64,000 nt of DNA from Burkholderia pyrrocinia (GTDB taxonomy: Bacteria > Pseudomonadota > Gammaproteobacteria > Burkholderiales > Burkholderiaceae): assembly GCF_001028665.1 (NCBI RefSeq), contig NZ_CP011503.1, positions 2,728,001 through 2,792,000 on the forward strand, read 5' to 3'. Shown piece by piece: positions 27,546 through 37,022 of the stretch (position 1 is its first letter; each line of letters starts with the position of its first letter). The translations under genes and the position numbers were made by a program. The notes beneath the pieces are model-generated. The model worked only from the letters and a program-made list of their open reading frames with translations. It had not been told where the DNA came from and searched no databases.

Positions 27546-27630
27546 ACTATATATTGATTTAATTTTTGCCTGGCGTTGTCTACCATGGTGCCGTACTCGC
27601 GCCACGCGAGCATTCCTTCACGAGGCAACC

Positions 27631-28056
27631 ATGAGTCTTTCCCCGTTTCACCTGGCGATCCCGGTCTACGACCTGCCGGCCGCGCGCGATTTCTACGGCC
27701 GCGTGTTCGGGCTGGAAGAGGGGCGTTCGAGCACGCAGTGGGTCGACTTCGACTTCTACGGGCACCAGCTCGTGATTCACGAGCACCCGAAGACCGCATC
27801 GCAGGAAGGCGCGCATACGAATGCCGTCGACGGTCACGACGTGCCGGTGCCGCATTTCGGGATCGTGCTCGACTGGGCGAGCTGGGAAGCGCTGGCCGAG
27901 CGGTTGAAATCGTTCGGCGTGACCTTCGCGATCGAACCGTACGTGCGGTTCAAGGGGCAGGTCGGCGAACAGGCGACGATGTTCCTGTTCGACCCGTGCG
28001 GCAACGCGCTCGAGTTCAAGGCGTTCCGCGACATCGGGCAGTTGTTCGCGAAGTGA
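27631..28056 (+). CDS. VOC (glyoxalase/dioxygenase) family protein
   Basis: Metal-dependent VOC-fold protein of 141 residues made of two beta-alpha-beta-beta-beta units. [20 protein letters not shown] gives the first metal-ligand His and the first unit; [20 protein letters not shown] and [15 protein letters not shown] give the second His and the late Glu. The ligand set His/His/Glu fits glyoxalase- or dioxygenase-type members. It is divergent from a LysR gene, so an inducible aromatic or aldehyde detoxification step is possible. The substrate is not known. Confidence 0.88.
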   Translation: MSLSPFHLAIPVYDLPAARDFYGRVFGLEEGRSSTQWVDFDFYGHQLVIHEHPKTASQEGAHTNAVDGHDVPVPHFGIVLDWASWEALAERLKSFGVTFAIEPYVRFKGQVGEQATMFLFDPCGNALEFKAFRDIGQLFAK

Positions 28057-28189
28057 CGGATCGAGCGAGTCTGCGCCGATTGAAAATGGGTGCGAGAATG
28101 CGGCCTCCGGCCGGGCCTTGTGCAGGCTCTCCGGCCTGCGCCGCGCTGCACGGCATCCGTCCGTGCGCGACGTTCCCCAAGGAACCCGT

Positions 28190-28774
28190 ATGGACAGTCA
28201 TATCGCTCCGGTGGAGCTGAAGAAGGCTTACCGTCTCCTCAATCACGGCCCGACCGTGCTCGTGTCGGCCCGCCACGACGGCGTCGACAACGTGATGGCC
28301 GCCGCGTGGGCGTGCGCGCTCGACTTCCTGCCGCCGAAGCTGACCGTCGTGCTCGACAAGTCCGCGAAGACGCGCGAGCTCGTCGAGCGCAGCGGCACGT
28401 TCGTGATCCAGGTGCCGACGGCCGCGCAGCTGCAACTCACGCATGCGGTCGGCAGCCACAGTCTTGCCGAGCGGCCGGACAAGCTGCGCGAAGCGGGCGT
28501 CACGCTGTTCGACGTCGACGGCCACGACCTGCCGTTCGTCGCCGGTTGCTCGGGCTGGCTCGCGTGCAAGCTGATTCCGGAGCCGCACAACCAGCAGACC
28601 TACGACCTGTTCATCGGCGAAGTGGTCGGTGCGTGGTCCGACACGCGCGTGTTCCGCGACGGCCACTGGTATTTCGAATCGGCCGATCCGGCGCTGCGCA
28701 GCCTGCATTACATCGCGGGCGGCAATTTCTATGCGATCGGCGAGTCGCTGCACGTCGATCCGGACGCGCAATAA
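28190..28774 (+). CDS. Flavin reductase family protein
   Basis: FMN-binding split-barrel protein of 194 residues (DIM6/NTAB type). The start at 28190 (MDSHIAPVELKKAYRLLNHG) follows AAGGAA. Family marks are GPTVLVSARHDGVDNVMAAA and LTVVLDKSAKTRELVERSGT, then VAGCSGWLACKLIPEPHNQ. Such proteins reduce flavin with NAD(P)H for a partner monooxygenase or act directly. No monooxygenase gene is adjacent, so it may act alone or serve a distant partner. It stands between the VOC gene and a convergent LysR gene. Confidence 0.88.
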   Translation: MDSHIAPVELKKAYRLLNHGPTVLVSARHDGVDNVMAAAWACALDFLPPKLTVVLDKSAKTRELVERSGTFVIQVPTAAQLQLTHAVGSHSLAERPDKLREAGVTLFDVDGHDLPFVAGCSGWLACKLIPEPHNQQTYDLFIGEVVGAWSDTRVFRDGHWYFESADPALRSLHYIAGGNFYAIGESLHVDPDAQ

Positions 28775-28813
28775 GCATAGAGCGGGCCTTCTTTCCCGAT
28801 CCGGGCGCGCGGC

Positions 28814-29710
28814 TCACGCGCGCTTTTTCAATTCCGCCAGCATCGCTTCGGCGAACGCCTGCGCGACGCGCGGCAGCGTGCGCCCGCGCTTCGTGACGAG
28901 CGCGATCGGCCGCACGAACGCGGGATCGTCGATCGGCTTCGCGACCAGTTCCGGTTCGGCACGCACCTCGCGCGCGGTCGCGGGCAGGATCGTCACGCCG
29001 AGGCCGCCGCGCACCATCGCGACGGCCGTCATCATGTAGGTCGGTTCGCACGCGATGTCGGGCGTACAGCCGGCCGCCTCCAGCGCGGCGTCGACGACGC
29101 TGCGCACGCTCGTGCCCTGCGCAGTGAGTACGAGCGGCACGCTTGCGACATCGGCGGTGCTCACGCGGCGCTTGCGCGCGAGCGGATGATCTTTCGGGCA
29201 CACGACGACGAGCCGGTCGGCGCCCGCGTACAACACTTCCAGCGACGCATCGAACGTGTCGCCGCCCGTCAATCCGAGATCGGCTTCCTCGTTGCGCACG
29301 AGCGCGGTGACGAGGCTCGCGACGCCGTCGCGAATCTCGAAGCCCGCGCGCGGCACGTCGCGCCGGAACGACTGGATCAGCTCCGGCAGCACGCTGGACG
29401 CGAACGTCGGCAGGCACGCGAGCCGCACCGTGCCGCTCGCGCCTTCGCCGAGCGCGCGCGCATCGCGCAGCACGCGCTCCATGTCGTCGAGCGAGCGCTG
29501 CAGCAGCGGCAGCAGTTCGCGCCCGGTCTGCGTGAGCGCGACGCTGCGGCTGTTGCGGTCGAACAGCCGCGCGCCGACGATTTCCTCGAGCCGGCGGATC
29601 TGCACGGTCAGCGCCGGCTGCGACAGGTGCAGCCGCGCGGCCGCGCGCGTGAAGTTGCCGGCGTGCGCGACGGTGACGAACGCGCGGATGTCGCGAAGAT
29701 TCAGATCCAT
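28814..29710 (-). CDS. LysR-family regulator of the CitMHS/AtuA genes
   Basis: Regulator of 298 residues with a clear N-terminal HTH (NFTRAAARLHLSQPALTVQI, about residues 19-38) and an effector domain opening VRLACLPTFASSVLPELIQS. It is divergent from the CitMHS transporter and the AtuA pair, whose transcription it probably activates in answer to the transported acid. A candidate box lies at 29720-29734, 10 bases upstream of its start. The ligand is inferred only from the neighbours. Confidence 0.93.
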   Translation of the reverse strand: MDLNLRDIRAFVTVAHAGNFTRAAARLHLSQPALTVQIRRLEEIVGARLFDRNSRSVALTQTGRELLPLLQRSLDDMERVLRDARALGEGASGTVRLACLPTFASSVLPELIQSFRRDVPRAGFEIRDGVASLVTALVRNEEADLGLTGGDTFDASLEVLYAGADRLVVVCPKDHPLARKRRVSTADVASVPLVLTAQGTSVRSVVDAALEAAGCTPDIACEPTYMMTAVAMVRGGLGVTILPATAREVRAEPELVAKPIDDPAFVRPIALVTKRGRTLPRVAQAFAEAMLAELKKRA

Positions 29711-29719
29711 AACGATTCG

Positions 29720-29734
29720 TGATTGCTGCGATCA
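29720..29734. promoter_or_regulatory. Candidate LysR box (TGATTGCTGCGATCA)
   Basis: A 7-1-7 inverted repeat with a single mismatch (T5 against G11) lies between the divergent LysR and CitMHS genes, 10 bases from the LysR start and 74 bases from the transporter start. Its size and place fit an autoregulatory and activator site. Confidence 0.5.
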
Positions 29735-29807
29735 AATCATTTCAATTGTGCTATCGCTGCGCCGACCTTACGCTCGTCTCCAACAAAAGACAAGGTAGGA
29801 GACACGG

Positions 29808-31106
29808 ATGCTGCCGTTACTCGGGCTTGGCACGATCGTCGTGCTGCTGGCCGCGATTCTTTCCAAACGCATGTCGCCGCTCGTCGCGCTGATCATCGTG
29901 CCGATCGCGGCGTCGCTGATCGGCGGTTTCGGGCTGCACACCAGCAAGTTCGTCATCGACGGGCTGAAGGGCCTCGCGCCCGTCGTCGGGATGTTCGTGT
30001 TCGCGATCCTGTATTTCGGGACGATCACCGACGCCGGCACGCTCGACCCGATCATCGACCGCATCCTGCGCGCGGTCGGCACGCGGCCGACGCGCATCGT
30101 GATGGGCACGACGCTGCTCGCGCTGCTGATCCATCTCGACGGCTCGGGCGCCGTCTGCTTTCTCGTGACGATTCCGGCCGTGCTGCCGCTGTACGACCGG
30201 CTGAAGATGGACCGGCGCGTGCTGGCCGCGGCCGTGTCGATGGCCGCGGGCATCAACTTCCTGCCGTGGACGGGGCCGATGATCCGCGCGTCGGCGTCGC
30301 TGCACCTGCCGGTGTCGGCGCTGTTCAACCCGCTGATTCCGGTCCAGGCGATCGGGCTCGTGTTCGTGTTCGGCGTCGCGTACTGGCTCGGGCGGCGCGA
30401 GGAGAAGCGGCTCGGCCTGTCGCGCGACGATGCGTCGATCCCGCTGCCGACGCGCGAACTGACGCCCGACGAGCAGGCGCTGCGCCGCCCGCACCTGTTC
30501 TGGTTCAACCTCGTGCTGACGCTCGTCGTGCTCGGCACGATGGTCGTGATGGGCGAGAAGATCCCGCCCGCGATCATGTTCATGGTCGGGCTGTGCATCG
30601 CGCTGATGGTGAATTACCCGGACGTCGACATGCAGCGGAAGCGCGTCGACGCGCATGCGCGTGCGGCGCTGATGATGGCCGGCATCCTGCTCGCGGCCGG
30701 TGTGTTTACGGGGATCATGCAGGGCAGCGGGATGCTGAAGGCGATGGCGCAGGCCGCGGTCGGTTTCGTGCCGCCGTCGATGGCCGGCCATATTCCGGTG
30801 GTGCTCGGTTTCGCGTCGATGCCGCTCAGCATGCTGTTCGATCCCGATTCGTTCTATTTCGGCGTGCTGCCGGTGATCGCGGAGGTGGCCGGCCAGCTCG
30901 GCGTGCCGGCCGTGCAGGTCGGACAGGCCGCGTTGCTCGGCCAGATGACGACCGGGTTTCCGGTCAGCCCGCTGACGCCCGCGACGTTCCTGGTCGTCGG
31001 CCTGTGCGGCATCGAGCTGGCCGAGCATCAGAAATTCACGTTCCCGCTGCTGTTCGGCGCCTCGATCGTGATGACGATCGCGTGCGTCGTGCTGGGCATC
31101 TTTTGA
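29808..31106 (+). CDS. CitMHS-family citrate/tricarboxylate transporter
   Basis: Inner-membrane symporter of 432 residues with about 11-12 hydrophobic segments, in the citrate-Mg2+:H+ family of the ion-transporter superfamily. Typical stretches are FAILYFGTITDAGTLDPIID, TTLLALLIHLDGSGAVCFLV and MAAGINFLPWTGPMIRA, plus SMPLSMLFDPDSFYFGVLPV. It is followed by the two AtuA parts, 56 bases away, and controlled by a divergent LysR gene. The cargo should be a di- or tricarboxylate that the AtuA pair then processes; citrate itself is not proven. The short repeat TTTTGATC covers its stop codon. Confidence 0.92.
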   Translation: MLPLLGLGTIVVLLAAILSKRMSPLVALIIVPIAASLIGGFGLHTSKFVIDGLKGLAPVVGMFVFAILYFGTITDAGTLDPIIDRILRAVGTRPTRIVMGTTLLALLIHLDGSGAVCFLVTIPAVLPLYDRLKMDRRVLAAAVSMAAGINFLPWTGPMIRASASLHLPVSALFNPLIPVQAIGLVFVFGVAYWLGRREEKRLGLSRDDASIPLPTRELTPDEQALRRPHLFWFNLVLTLVVLGTMVVMGEKIPPAIMFMVGLCIALMVNYPDVDMQRKRVDAHARAALMMAGILLAAGVFTGIMQGSGMLKAMAQAAVGFVPPSMAGHIPVVLGFASMPLSMLFDPDSFYFGVLPVIAEVAGQLGVPAVQVGQAALLGQMTTGFPVSPLTPATFLVVGLCGIELAEHQKFTFPLLFGASIVMTIACVVLGIF

Positions 31107-31162
31107 TCTTTTGATCTTTTGATTTTTCCCGGCGGCGCAACCCGCCGGACGACGGTACGGAC

Positions 31163-32521
31163 ATGACAGCAAAGCAACCTGAACGGCGCGTGCGCATCGG
31201 CGCGGGCGCCGGCTACTCGGGCGACCGGATCGAGCCCGCGGTCGAACTGGCCGAACACGGGCAGCTCGACTATCTCGTCTTCGAATGCCTGGCCGAGCGC
31301 ACGATCGCGATCGCGCAGCAGGCGCGCCGCAAGGATCCGGCGCTCGGCTACGATCCGCTGCTCGACGCGCGGATGCGCGCCGTGCTGCCGGTCGCCGTGC
31401 CGAACGGCGTGCGCATCGTGTCGAACATGGGCGCGGCGAACCCGCGTGCGGCCGCGCAGCACACGGCACGGATCGCGCAATCGCTCGGCATCGCGGGGCT
31501 GAAGGTCGCGGCGGTCGAAGGCGACGACGTGCTCGACGTCGTGCTGCGCGGCGCGTTCCGTTTCGAGGAATCGGGCGACGAAGTCGCCGCGTATCGCGAC
31601 CGCATCGTGTCCGCGAATGCGTACCTTGGCGCCGCGCCGATCGTCGACGCGCTCGCGGCCGGCGCGGACGTCGTGCTGACCGGGCGCGTCGCCGATCCGT
31701 CGCTGTTCGCCGCGCCGCTGATCCACGCGTTCGGCTGGCGGATGGACGACTGGGACACGCTCGGGCAGGCGACGGTCGTCGGCCATCTGCTCGAATGCGC
31801 GGGGCAGGTGACGGGCGGCTATTTCGCCGATCCCGGTTACAAGGATGTGCCGGATCTCGCGCGGCTCGGGTTCCCGATCGGCGAAGTCGCGGCCGACGGC
31901 TCGGTCGTGATCACGAAGGTGGCGCATGCAGGCGGCCGCGTGAGCGCGGCGACCTGCAAGGAACAACTGCTCTACGAAATTCACGATCCGGCGCGGTATC
32001 TGCAACCCGACGTCGTCGCGGATTTCACGCGCGTCGCGGTCGCCGAGGAGGCCTCGGATCGCGTGCGCGTGACCGGCGGGCGCGGCACCGCGCGGCCCGA
32101 TACGCTGAAGGTGTCGGTGGCCTACATCGACGGCTACATCGGCGAAGGCCAGATCTCGTACGGCGGCCCGGGCGCGCTCGAACGCGCGCGTCTCGCACTC
32201 GACATCGTCCGCGAGCGGCTGGCGCTGACCGGCGTCGCCGCGACCGAGTTGCGCTTCGACCTGATCGGTGTCGATTCGCTGTATGGCGACGCGACGCCGC
32301 CCGTGCGCGGCGAGCCGGCCGAGGTGCGGATGCGGGTGGCCGGCCGCGCCGCGAGCGCCGATGAAGCGGCGCGGATCGGCAATGAAGTCGAGACGCTCTA
32401 TACGAACGGGCCGGCCGGCGGCGGCGGCGCGTTCAAGTCGACGCGCGAGGTGATCGCCGTGCAGTCGGTGCTGCTGCCGCGCGACGCGGTGACGCCGTCG
32501 TTTTCATTCGTGGAGGCATGA
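31163..32521 (+). CDS. AtuA-type protein, DUF1446 part
   Basis: Cytoplasmic protein of 452 residues of the DUF1446 family, named for AtuA of acyclic terpene use in Pseudomonas. It opens RVRIGAGAGYSGDRIEPAVE and has DYLVFECLAERTIAIAQQ, conserved VTGGYFADPGYKDVPDLARL and the loop GGPGALERARLA. The enzymatic reaction of the family is not settled as far as I know. Here it pairs with a CitMHS carrier rather than with terpenoid-CoA genes, so the substrate is probably a branched or tricarboxylic acid. The next gene supplies the small C-terminal domain that is fused in P. aeruginosa AtuA. Confidence 0.88.
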   Translation: MTAKQPERRVRIGAGAGYSGDRIEPAVELAEHGQLDYLVFECLAERTIAIAQQARRKDPALGYDPLLDARMRAVLPVAVPNGVRIVSNMGAANPRAAAQHTARIAQSLGIAGLKVAAVEGDDVLDVVLRGAFRFEESGDEVAAYRDRIVSANAYLGAAPIVDALAAGADVVLTGRVADPSLFAAPLIHAFGWRMDDWDTLGQATVVGHLLECAGQVTGGYFADPGYKDVPDLARLGFPIGEVAADGSVVITKVAHAGGRVSAATCKEQLLYEIHDPARYLQPDVVADFTRVAVAEEASDRVRVTGGRGTARPDTLKVSVAYIDGYIGEGQISYGGPGALERARLALDIVRERLALTGVAATELRFDLIGVDSLYGDATPPVRGEPAEVRMRVAGRAASADEAARIGNEVETLYTNGPAGGGGAFKSTREVIAVQSVLLPRDAVTPSFSFVEA

Positions 32522-32832
32522 TGCAACTGCGTGAACTCGCGCATGCGCGCACCGGCGACAAGGGCAATACGCTGAACGTGTCGGTCATCTGCCGCGATCC
32601 GCGTCATTACGACCATCTGCGCGCGCATCTTGATGCCGACACGGTGAAGGCGTGGCTCGCGGGCATCGTGCACGGCGACGTCGTGCGCTACGAATTGCCG
32701 GCGCTGGGCGCGTTCAACTTCGTGCTGCGCGATGCGCTCGGCGGCGGCGTGACGCGTTCGCTCGCGCTCGATGCGCACGGCAAGTCGGTCAGTTCGGCGC
32801 TGCTGGCGATCGACGTGCCCGACCCGGCGTGA
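32518..32832 (+). CDS. AtuA-associated ferredoxin-like-fold domain protein
   Basis: Small protein of 104 residues (MMQLRELAHARTGDKGNTLN, then HGDVVRYELPALGAFNFVLR and GGGVTRSLALDAHGKSVSSA). It matches the C-terminal ferredoxin-like-fold unit of full-length AtuA proteins. Its ATG overlaps the stop of the DUF1446 gene (ATGA), so the two chains are made together and probably form one complex. It has no cysteine cluster and is not a ferredoxin. Confidence 0.85.
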   Translation: MMQLRELAHARTGDKGNTLNVSVICRDPRHYDHLRAHLDADTVKAWLAGIVHGDVVRYELPALGAFNFVLRDALGGGVTRSLALDAHGKSVSSALLAIDVPDPA

Positions 32833-32866
32833 CGGCAGACGTCGCCGCCGGGGTGCGGGCATCAGG

Positions 32867-33688
32867 TCACGGAATCAGCAGCTCGCGACGCCCGTCCGCG
32901 TATTCGATGCGCTCGCCGGCGATGTGCAGGCGCTGGTCCTTTCGATAGTCGTAGACCGCGCGCGACGCGGCGAGCTGGTCGAAATCGAGCTCGACCGCGT
33001 GACGCGATTCGGTGTTGCCGGCTTCGAAGATCAGGTTGCCGAACGGATCGACCGCGAGGCTGCCGCCCGCGAAGACTACGTCGTGCGAGCTGTCGCCGAC
33101 GCGGTTGGCGACCACCGCGAACACCTGGTTTTCCATCGCGCGCGCCGACGCCGACGTGCGGTGGACGTAACGGTACGGCTCCATGTTGCCGTCGGTGATG
33201 AGGATCAATTGCGCGCCGAGTGCGGCGAGCGCGCGGCCGGTTTCCGGGAATTCGTTGTCGTAGCAGATCAGCAGGCCGATCCGCACGCCGCGCCACTCGA
33301 CCGTCGCGTAGCGGTCGCCGGGCAGCACGACGCCGTGCTCGCTCACCCACAGATGCGTCTTGCGGTAGCGCAGCGCGATGCCGTCCGGCGTGACGAACAC
33401 GGTCGTGTTGTAGAAGCGGCCGCCATCGTTCTCGATCAGCCCGACCACGACGGCGACGTCGCGCGCCCGTGCGGCCGCGATGACCGCGCCGATGCTCGGG
33501 CCATCGAGCGGCTCGGCCACTTCGGCGAGATTCGCCGGATCGAGGAAGCCGGTGAGCTGCGCTTCCGGAAACATCACGACGTCGGTGCCGGGCGCGCAGG
33601 TCGCGATCGCTTCGAGCGTGCGCTGCAGGTTGTAGTGCGTGTCGCCGTCGCGGCCGGCGAGCTGGACGATGTCGAGCTTCAGTTTCAT
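32867..33688 (-). CDS. Carbon-nitrogen hydrolase (nitrilase superfamily)
   Basis: Amidase or carbamoylase-type enzyme of 273 residues. The Glu-Lys-Cys triad is visible: Glu in [12 protein letters not shown] (near 42), Lys in [13 protein letters not shown] (near 111) and Cys in [16 protein letters not shown] (near 145). The frame opens at 33730, but ATG 33688 ([16 protein letters not shown]) gives the normal start. It ends just after the AtuA pair, convergent with it, so it is probably independent. The single-domain length suits aliphatic amidases, carbamoyl-putrescine-type or omega-amidase enzymes. The substrate is open. Confidence 0.9.
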   Translation of the reverse strand: MKLKLDIVQLAGRDGDTHYNLQRTLEAIATCAPGTDVVMFPEAQLTGFLDPANLAEVAEPLDGPSIGAVIAAARARDVAVVVGLIENDGGRFYNTTVFVTPDGIALRYRKTHLWVSEHGVVLPGDRYATVEWRGVRIGLLICYDNEFPETGRALAALGAQLILITDGNMEPYRYVHRTSASARAMENQVFAVVANRVGDSSHDVVFAGGSLAVDPFGNLIFEAGNTESRHAVELDFDQLAASRAVYDYRKDQRLHIAGERIEYADGRRELLIP

Positions 33689-33873
33689 GGGCGATTTCGG
33701 TGGGCGGGACCGGCGCGGCCGGCCCCGCAACGGTGGATGTCGGAACGCCCGAGTATGCGCCGAACCGCCGGTTTTCCCATCCCGCCGGCGTGTTAACCCG
33801 TCGGGGGTATTGATCTCGCGTGCGTTCGCCGGCCCGGTTTCGCTTTTTTTTCACCGGTCTGACCAGTCGAACC

Positions 33874-33900
33874 TCAAGTTGCGTCTCGCGCGGTCGTTAA
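33874..33900 (+). promoter_or_regulatory. FliA (sigma-28)-type promoter of the chemoreceptor gene
   Basis: TCAAGTTG, an 11-base spacer, then GTCGTTAA: against the flagellar consensus TAAAGTTT-N11-GCCGATAA this matches 6 of 8 bases in each element with exact spacing. It lies 63 bases upstream of the chemoreceptor start, so expression is probably tied to the flagellar regulon. Confidence 0.65.
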
Positions 33901-33962
33901 GGACGATTGAGTGCCCATTTGACCAATCGACAACAACGCGGCAACCGGAGATCACCGTCATC

Positions 33963-35777
33963 ATGCTGTCATCGATTCGCGCCCGGATTCTGGCGACCTG
34001 CGTCGCCATCGTGGTCACGGCCCTGGCCGTGACAGGCGGCCTTGTGTACTACGTCGTCAAGCAACACAACGACGCAACCATCGACCAGAACCTGCAGTCC
34101 GTCCTGACCGGCCACGCGCTCGCGCTCGACGAGTGGGTCGCGAGCCGCGCGCAGCAGACCCAGGCGCTCGCGGACACGCTGGCGCCGGGCGAAGGAGACC
34201 CGCTGCCGGCGCTGACGCTGCTCGGCAAATCAGGCGGCTTCCAGGTGCTCACGCTCGGCCTGCCGGACCGCACGGCGTTCTCGAACGTCCCGCTCGCGGC
34301 CGGCTACGATCCGACCGCGCGCCCGTGGTTCAAGCAGGCGGTCGAGGCCGGCCGGCTCGTCGTCACGGCGTTGTACCGCGACGCGTCGACCGGCAAGCCC
34401 GCCTTTGCGTTCGCCGCACCGATCGTTCGCGGCGGCGCGCTGAAGGGCGTGCTCGCGGCGAGCCTCTACATGGAGCGCGCGAGCGCGATCGTGGCATCGA
34501 TGCACCCGACGCCGTCGAGCTTCGCGTTCCTGGTCGACAAGAGCGGGCGCCTGATCGCGGGCGCGAAGACCGATCTGATCATGAAGCCGGCCGTCGAACT
34601 GTCGCCCGAACTGACGCCGGAGCGCCTCGCCGGCCTGCAGGCGGCGACCGAACCGGTGGCGATCGACGTGGACGGCGTGACCAAGCTGCTCCGCGCGCGC
34701 CCGATCGCCGGGACGGACTGGTCGCTCGTCATGGCGCTCGACCGGTCGGACGTGACGGCCGGCATGCGGGCCGTCGCGACGACGACGCTCATTGCGATCC
34801 TCGTCGTCGCCTGCGTCGCGGCAGCGCTCGTCGGCGCACTGACGAACGCGGCATTCAAGCGCGTGCTGCTCGTGCGCGACGCGCTGACCGACGTCGCGAG
34901 CGGCAGCGGGGACCTGACGAAGCGGCTGCCGGCCGACGGCAGCGACGAGGCCGCGCAGATCGCGCGCGCCTTCAACCTGTTTGCTGAAAAGATCAGTGCG
35001 ATCCTGCTGCAGATTCGCGGCTTCAGCGAATCCGTGAGCGTGGCGAGCGCGGAGATCGCGCAGGGCAACCAGGATCTGTCGAGCCGCACCGAACATGCGG
35101 CATCGAGCCTGCAGGAGACGGCGGCGGCGCTCGAGGAGATCGCCGGTACTGCGCGCAACTCGGCCGATGCAGCCACGCAGGTGAGCCAGCTGGCGGAATC
35201 GGCGTCGGGCGTCGCCGTGCGCGGCGGCGAGGTGGTGAGCGAGGTGGTCGCGACGATGGGCGAGATCACGAAGGCGTCGGCCGAGATCTCGAACATCATC
35301 GGCGTGATCGACGGCATCGCGTTCCAGACCAACATCCTCGCGCTGAATGCGGCCGTCGAGGCGGCGCGCGCGCACGAGCACGGGCGGGGCTTCGCGGTCG
35401 TCGCGGGCGAGGTGCGCACGCTCGCGCAACGCAGCGCGGTGGCGGCCAGGGAAATCAAGCAGTTGATCCAGTCGTCCGTCGAGAAGATCGAGGGCGGTTC
35501 GGGGCTCGTGAAGACGGCCGGTGCGACGATGGACGAGATCGTCGAGGGCGTGCGCGGCATCACGAGCGTGATCGCGGAAATGACGGTCGCGGCGAACGAG
35601 CAGAGCACCGGGCTCGCGCAGGTGAACCAGGCCGTGTCGCAGCTCGATCACTCGACGCAGCAGAACGCGGCGCTCGTCGAGGAATCGGCTGCCGCCGCGG
35701 CGCTGTTGCGCGAGCAGGCGGCGCAGCTCGCGCAGACAGTCGGCGAATTCAAGCTCGCGGGTTCGCACCGGGCCTAG
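33963..35777 (+). CDS. Methyl-accepting chemotaxis protein (dCACHE sensor)
   Basis: Transmembrane chemoreceptor of 604 residues. Transmembrane helix 1 is at about 7-30 ([20 protein letters not shown]). The periplasmic dCACHE sensor is at about 35-265, with [20 protein letters not shown]. Helix 2 is at about 275-297, followed by HAMP at about 300-350. The signalling hairpin tip is [20 protein letters not shown]. The frame opens at 33639, but MLSSIRARI gives the right start. The chain ends without an obvious CheR-binding pentapeptide (GSHRA). dCACHE receptors often bind amino acids or small organic acids; the ligand is unknown. A FliA-type promoter lies upstream. Confidence 0.95.
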   Translation: MLSSIRARILATCVAIVVTALAVTGGLVYYVVKQHNDATIDQNLQSVLTGHALALDEWVASRAQQTQALADTLAPGEGDPLPALTLLGKSGGFQVLTLGLPDRTAFSNVPLAAGYDPTARPWFKQAVEAGRLVVTALYRDASTGKPAFAFAAPIVRGGALKGVLAASLYMERASAIVASMHPTPSSFAFLVDKSGRLIAGAKTDLIMKPAVELSPELTPERLAGLQAATEPVAIDVDGVTKLLRARPIAGTDWSLVMALDRSDVTAGMRAVATTTLIAILVVACVAAALVGALTNAAFKRVLLVRDALTDVASGSGDLTKRLPADGSDEAAQIARAFNLFAEKISAILLQIRGFSESVSVASAEIAQGNQDLSSRTEHAASSLQETAAALEEIAGTARNSADAATQVSQLAESASGVAVRGGEVVSEVVATMGEITKASAEISNIIGVIDGIAFQTNILALNAAVEAARAHEHGRGFAVVAGEVRTLAQRSAVAAREIKQLIQSSVEKIEGGSGLVKTAGATMDEIVEGVRGITSVIAEMTVAANEQSTGLAQVNQAVSQLDHSTQQNAALVEESAAAAALLREQAAQLAQTVGEFKLAGSHRA

Positions 35778-35870
35778 ACGGCATCGGTTTGATCCGGCCG
35801 CGGCCGCCGAAGGCTGCGGGAAGGTTGTACGAAGGGCGCGAGAACGGGCAGGCGGAACGGGCGCCGCGCG

Positions 35871-36674
35871 CTATCCGTCGGTCTGCGCCTTCAGGAACAG
35901 CGAAAACAGCTCCGACTGCGAATTGATCGCGAGCTTCGCGTAGATGTTGCGCCGGTGCACCTTGACCGTTTCCGCGGAAATCGACAGCTTGTTCGCGACT
36001 TCCTTGTTCGAGCGGCCGCTCAGGATCAGCCGGATCACGTCGAGTTCGCGCGCGGTGAGCGGCGTGCCGAGCCGCGCCATCGCATGCTCGAAGCCGTCCT
36101 GCCCGTCGGGTCCGGCCCGGCGCGGCGGCGCGGGTTCGGCGTCGGCGGGAGTGTGCTCGTACGCGAGGCGCTGGCGCATCAGCCCGGCCACCCAGGGCCG
36201 GACCAGGTCGAGCAGCGCAACCTGCTCGGGGCTGAAGCGCCGCTTGCTGCCGAGCGACAGGCACAGCGTGCGCGTGGCGTCGAGCACGACGTTGAACTGC
36301 ACCTCGTCCTCGACGACGTTGTGCGTGAAATAAAGCGTGTAGTACTCGGTGTCGCGAAAGCATTCGGGCGCGACGTCGGACAGCCGGAACAGGCCGCTCT
36401 TCGGCGCGTCGCGGTTCGCGATGTAGAACGGGTCCAGCAGGTACAGGCCCTGCACGTAGTCGCGGAACAGCGGGTCGGGGCCATCGCCTTCGTACGGGCA
36501 TTCGGCGAACACCTGCGGGCGGCCGTCGTCGAACATCAGCGCGACCCAGCTGTCGACCGCGGCGTATTCGTCGATCAGCCGGATCAGCGACAGCCAGAAG
36601 CCCGGCTGGTCGAGCGACTCGATGAGCCGTCCGACCGACCGGTGCCATGCGACGTCCTGCAAGGTCAGGTTCAT
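35871..36674 (-). CDS. LuxR-type transcriptional regulator
   Basis: Regulator of 267 residues. The C-terminal LuxR helix-turn-helix is at about 202-262 (LTARELDVIRLILSGRSNKE, VANKLSISAETVKVHRRNIY). The N-terminal 170 residues (VDSWVALMFDDGRPQVFAEC, YYTLYFTHNVVEDEVQFNVV) do not match a receiver or an acyl-homoserine-lactone domain with confidence; they may be a GAF-like sensor. It is divergent from a secreted protein gene and convergent with the chemoreceptor gene. The target is unknown. Confidence 0.88.
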   Translation of the reverse strand: MNLTLQDVAWHRSVGRLIESLDQPGFWLSLIRLIDEYAAVDSWVALMFDDGRPQVFAECPYEGDGPDPLFRDYVQGLYLLDPFYIANRDAPKSGLFRLSDVAPECFRDTEYYTLYFTHNVVEDEVQFNVVLDATRTLCLSLGSKRRFSPEQVALLDLVRPWVAGLMRQRLAYEHTPADAEPAPPRRAGPDGQDGFEHAMARLGTPLTARELDVIRLILSGRSNKEVANKLSISAETVKVHRRNIYAKLAINSQSELFSLFLKAQTDG

Positions 36675-37022
36675 GCGTCAGTCCCGTCAGTCCCGTATGG
36701 GGCCGGTCGACGCGCGCTTGCGATGCCGCGCCGTGCGTGTACGCTACGGGCTCGCGGGTGCATGCCCGCGCGCGCGGCACGGGCTGCGCGTTTCGACCGG
36801 ATCCTGCAATGAAGAACGAGATCGTAACGCCGGCCGGCACGAATGGCGAGGCCGGGCGCTGCTGCCGGTTCGCGGCCGTTGCCGTGCGTGGGTGCGCTGG
36901 CCGCACAGGCGGCCGTGGCCGCGCCGCCGGAGTCGTGCAACGACCGGTTGACGCAACTGATCGTGCGCATCCGCAACCCTCCGCTGAACGTCTTTCCAAT
37001 TCGAACCGACCGAACGCCCGTC
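36675..37022. other. Divergent intergenic region, no clear element
   Basis: These 348 bases lie between the LuxR-type regulator and the secreted protein gene. A 9-base direct repeat (TCAGTCCCG) is next to the regulator start. Open frames cross the region but do not look protein-like. I recognise no promoter motif. Confidence 0.45.

Noticed and set aside
31099..31127. Three to four copies of TTTTGATC at the end of the CitMHS gene
   Set aside because: It looked like a phase-variable repeat, but each unit brings a stop in the reading frame and lies after the last membrane helix, so slippage would hardly change the protein. The hairpin that follows (31129-31148) comes after the T-run and is not a proper terminator for the plus strand.
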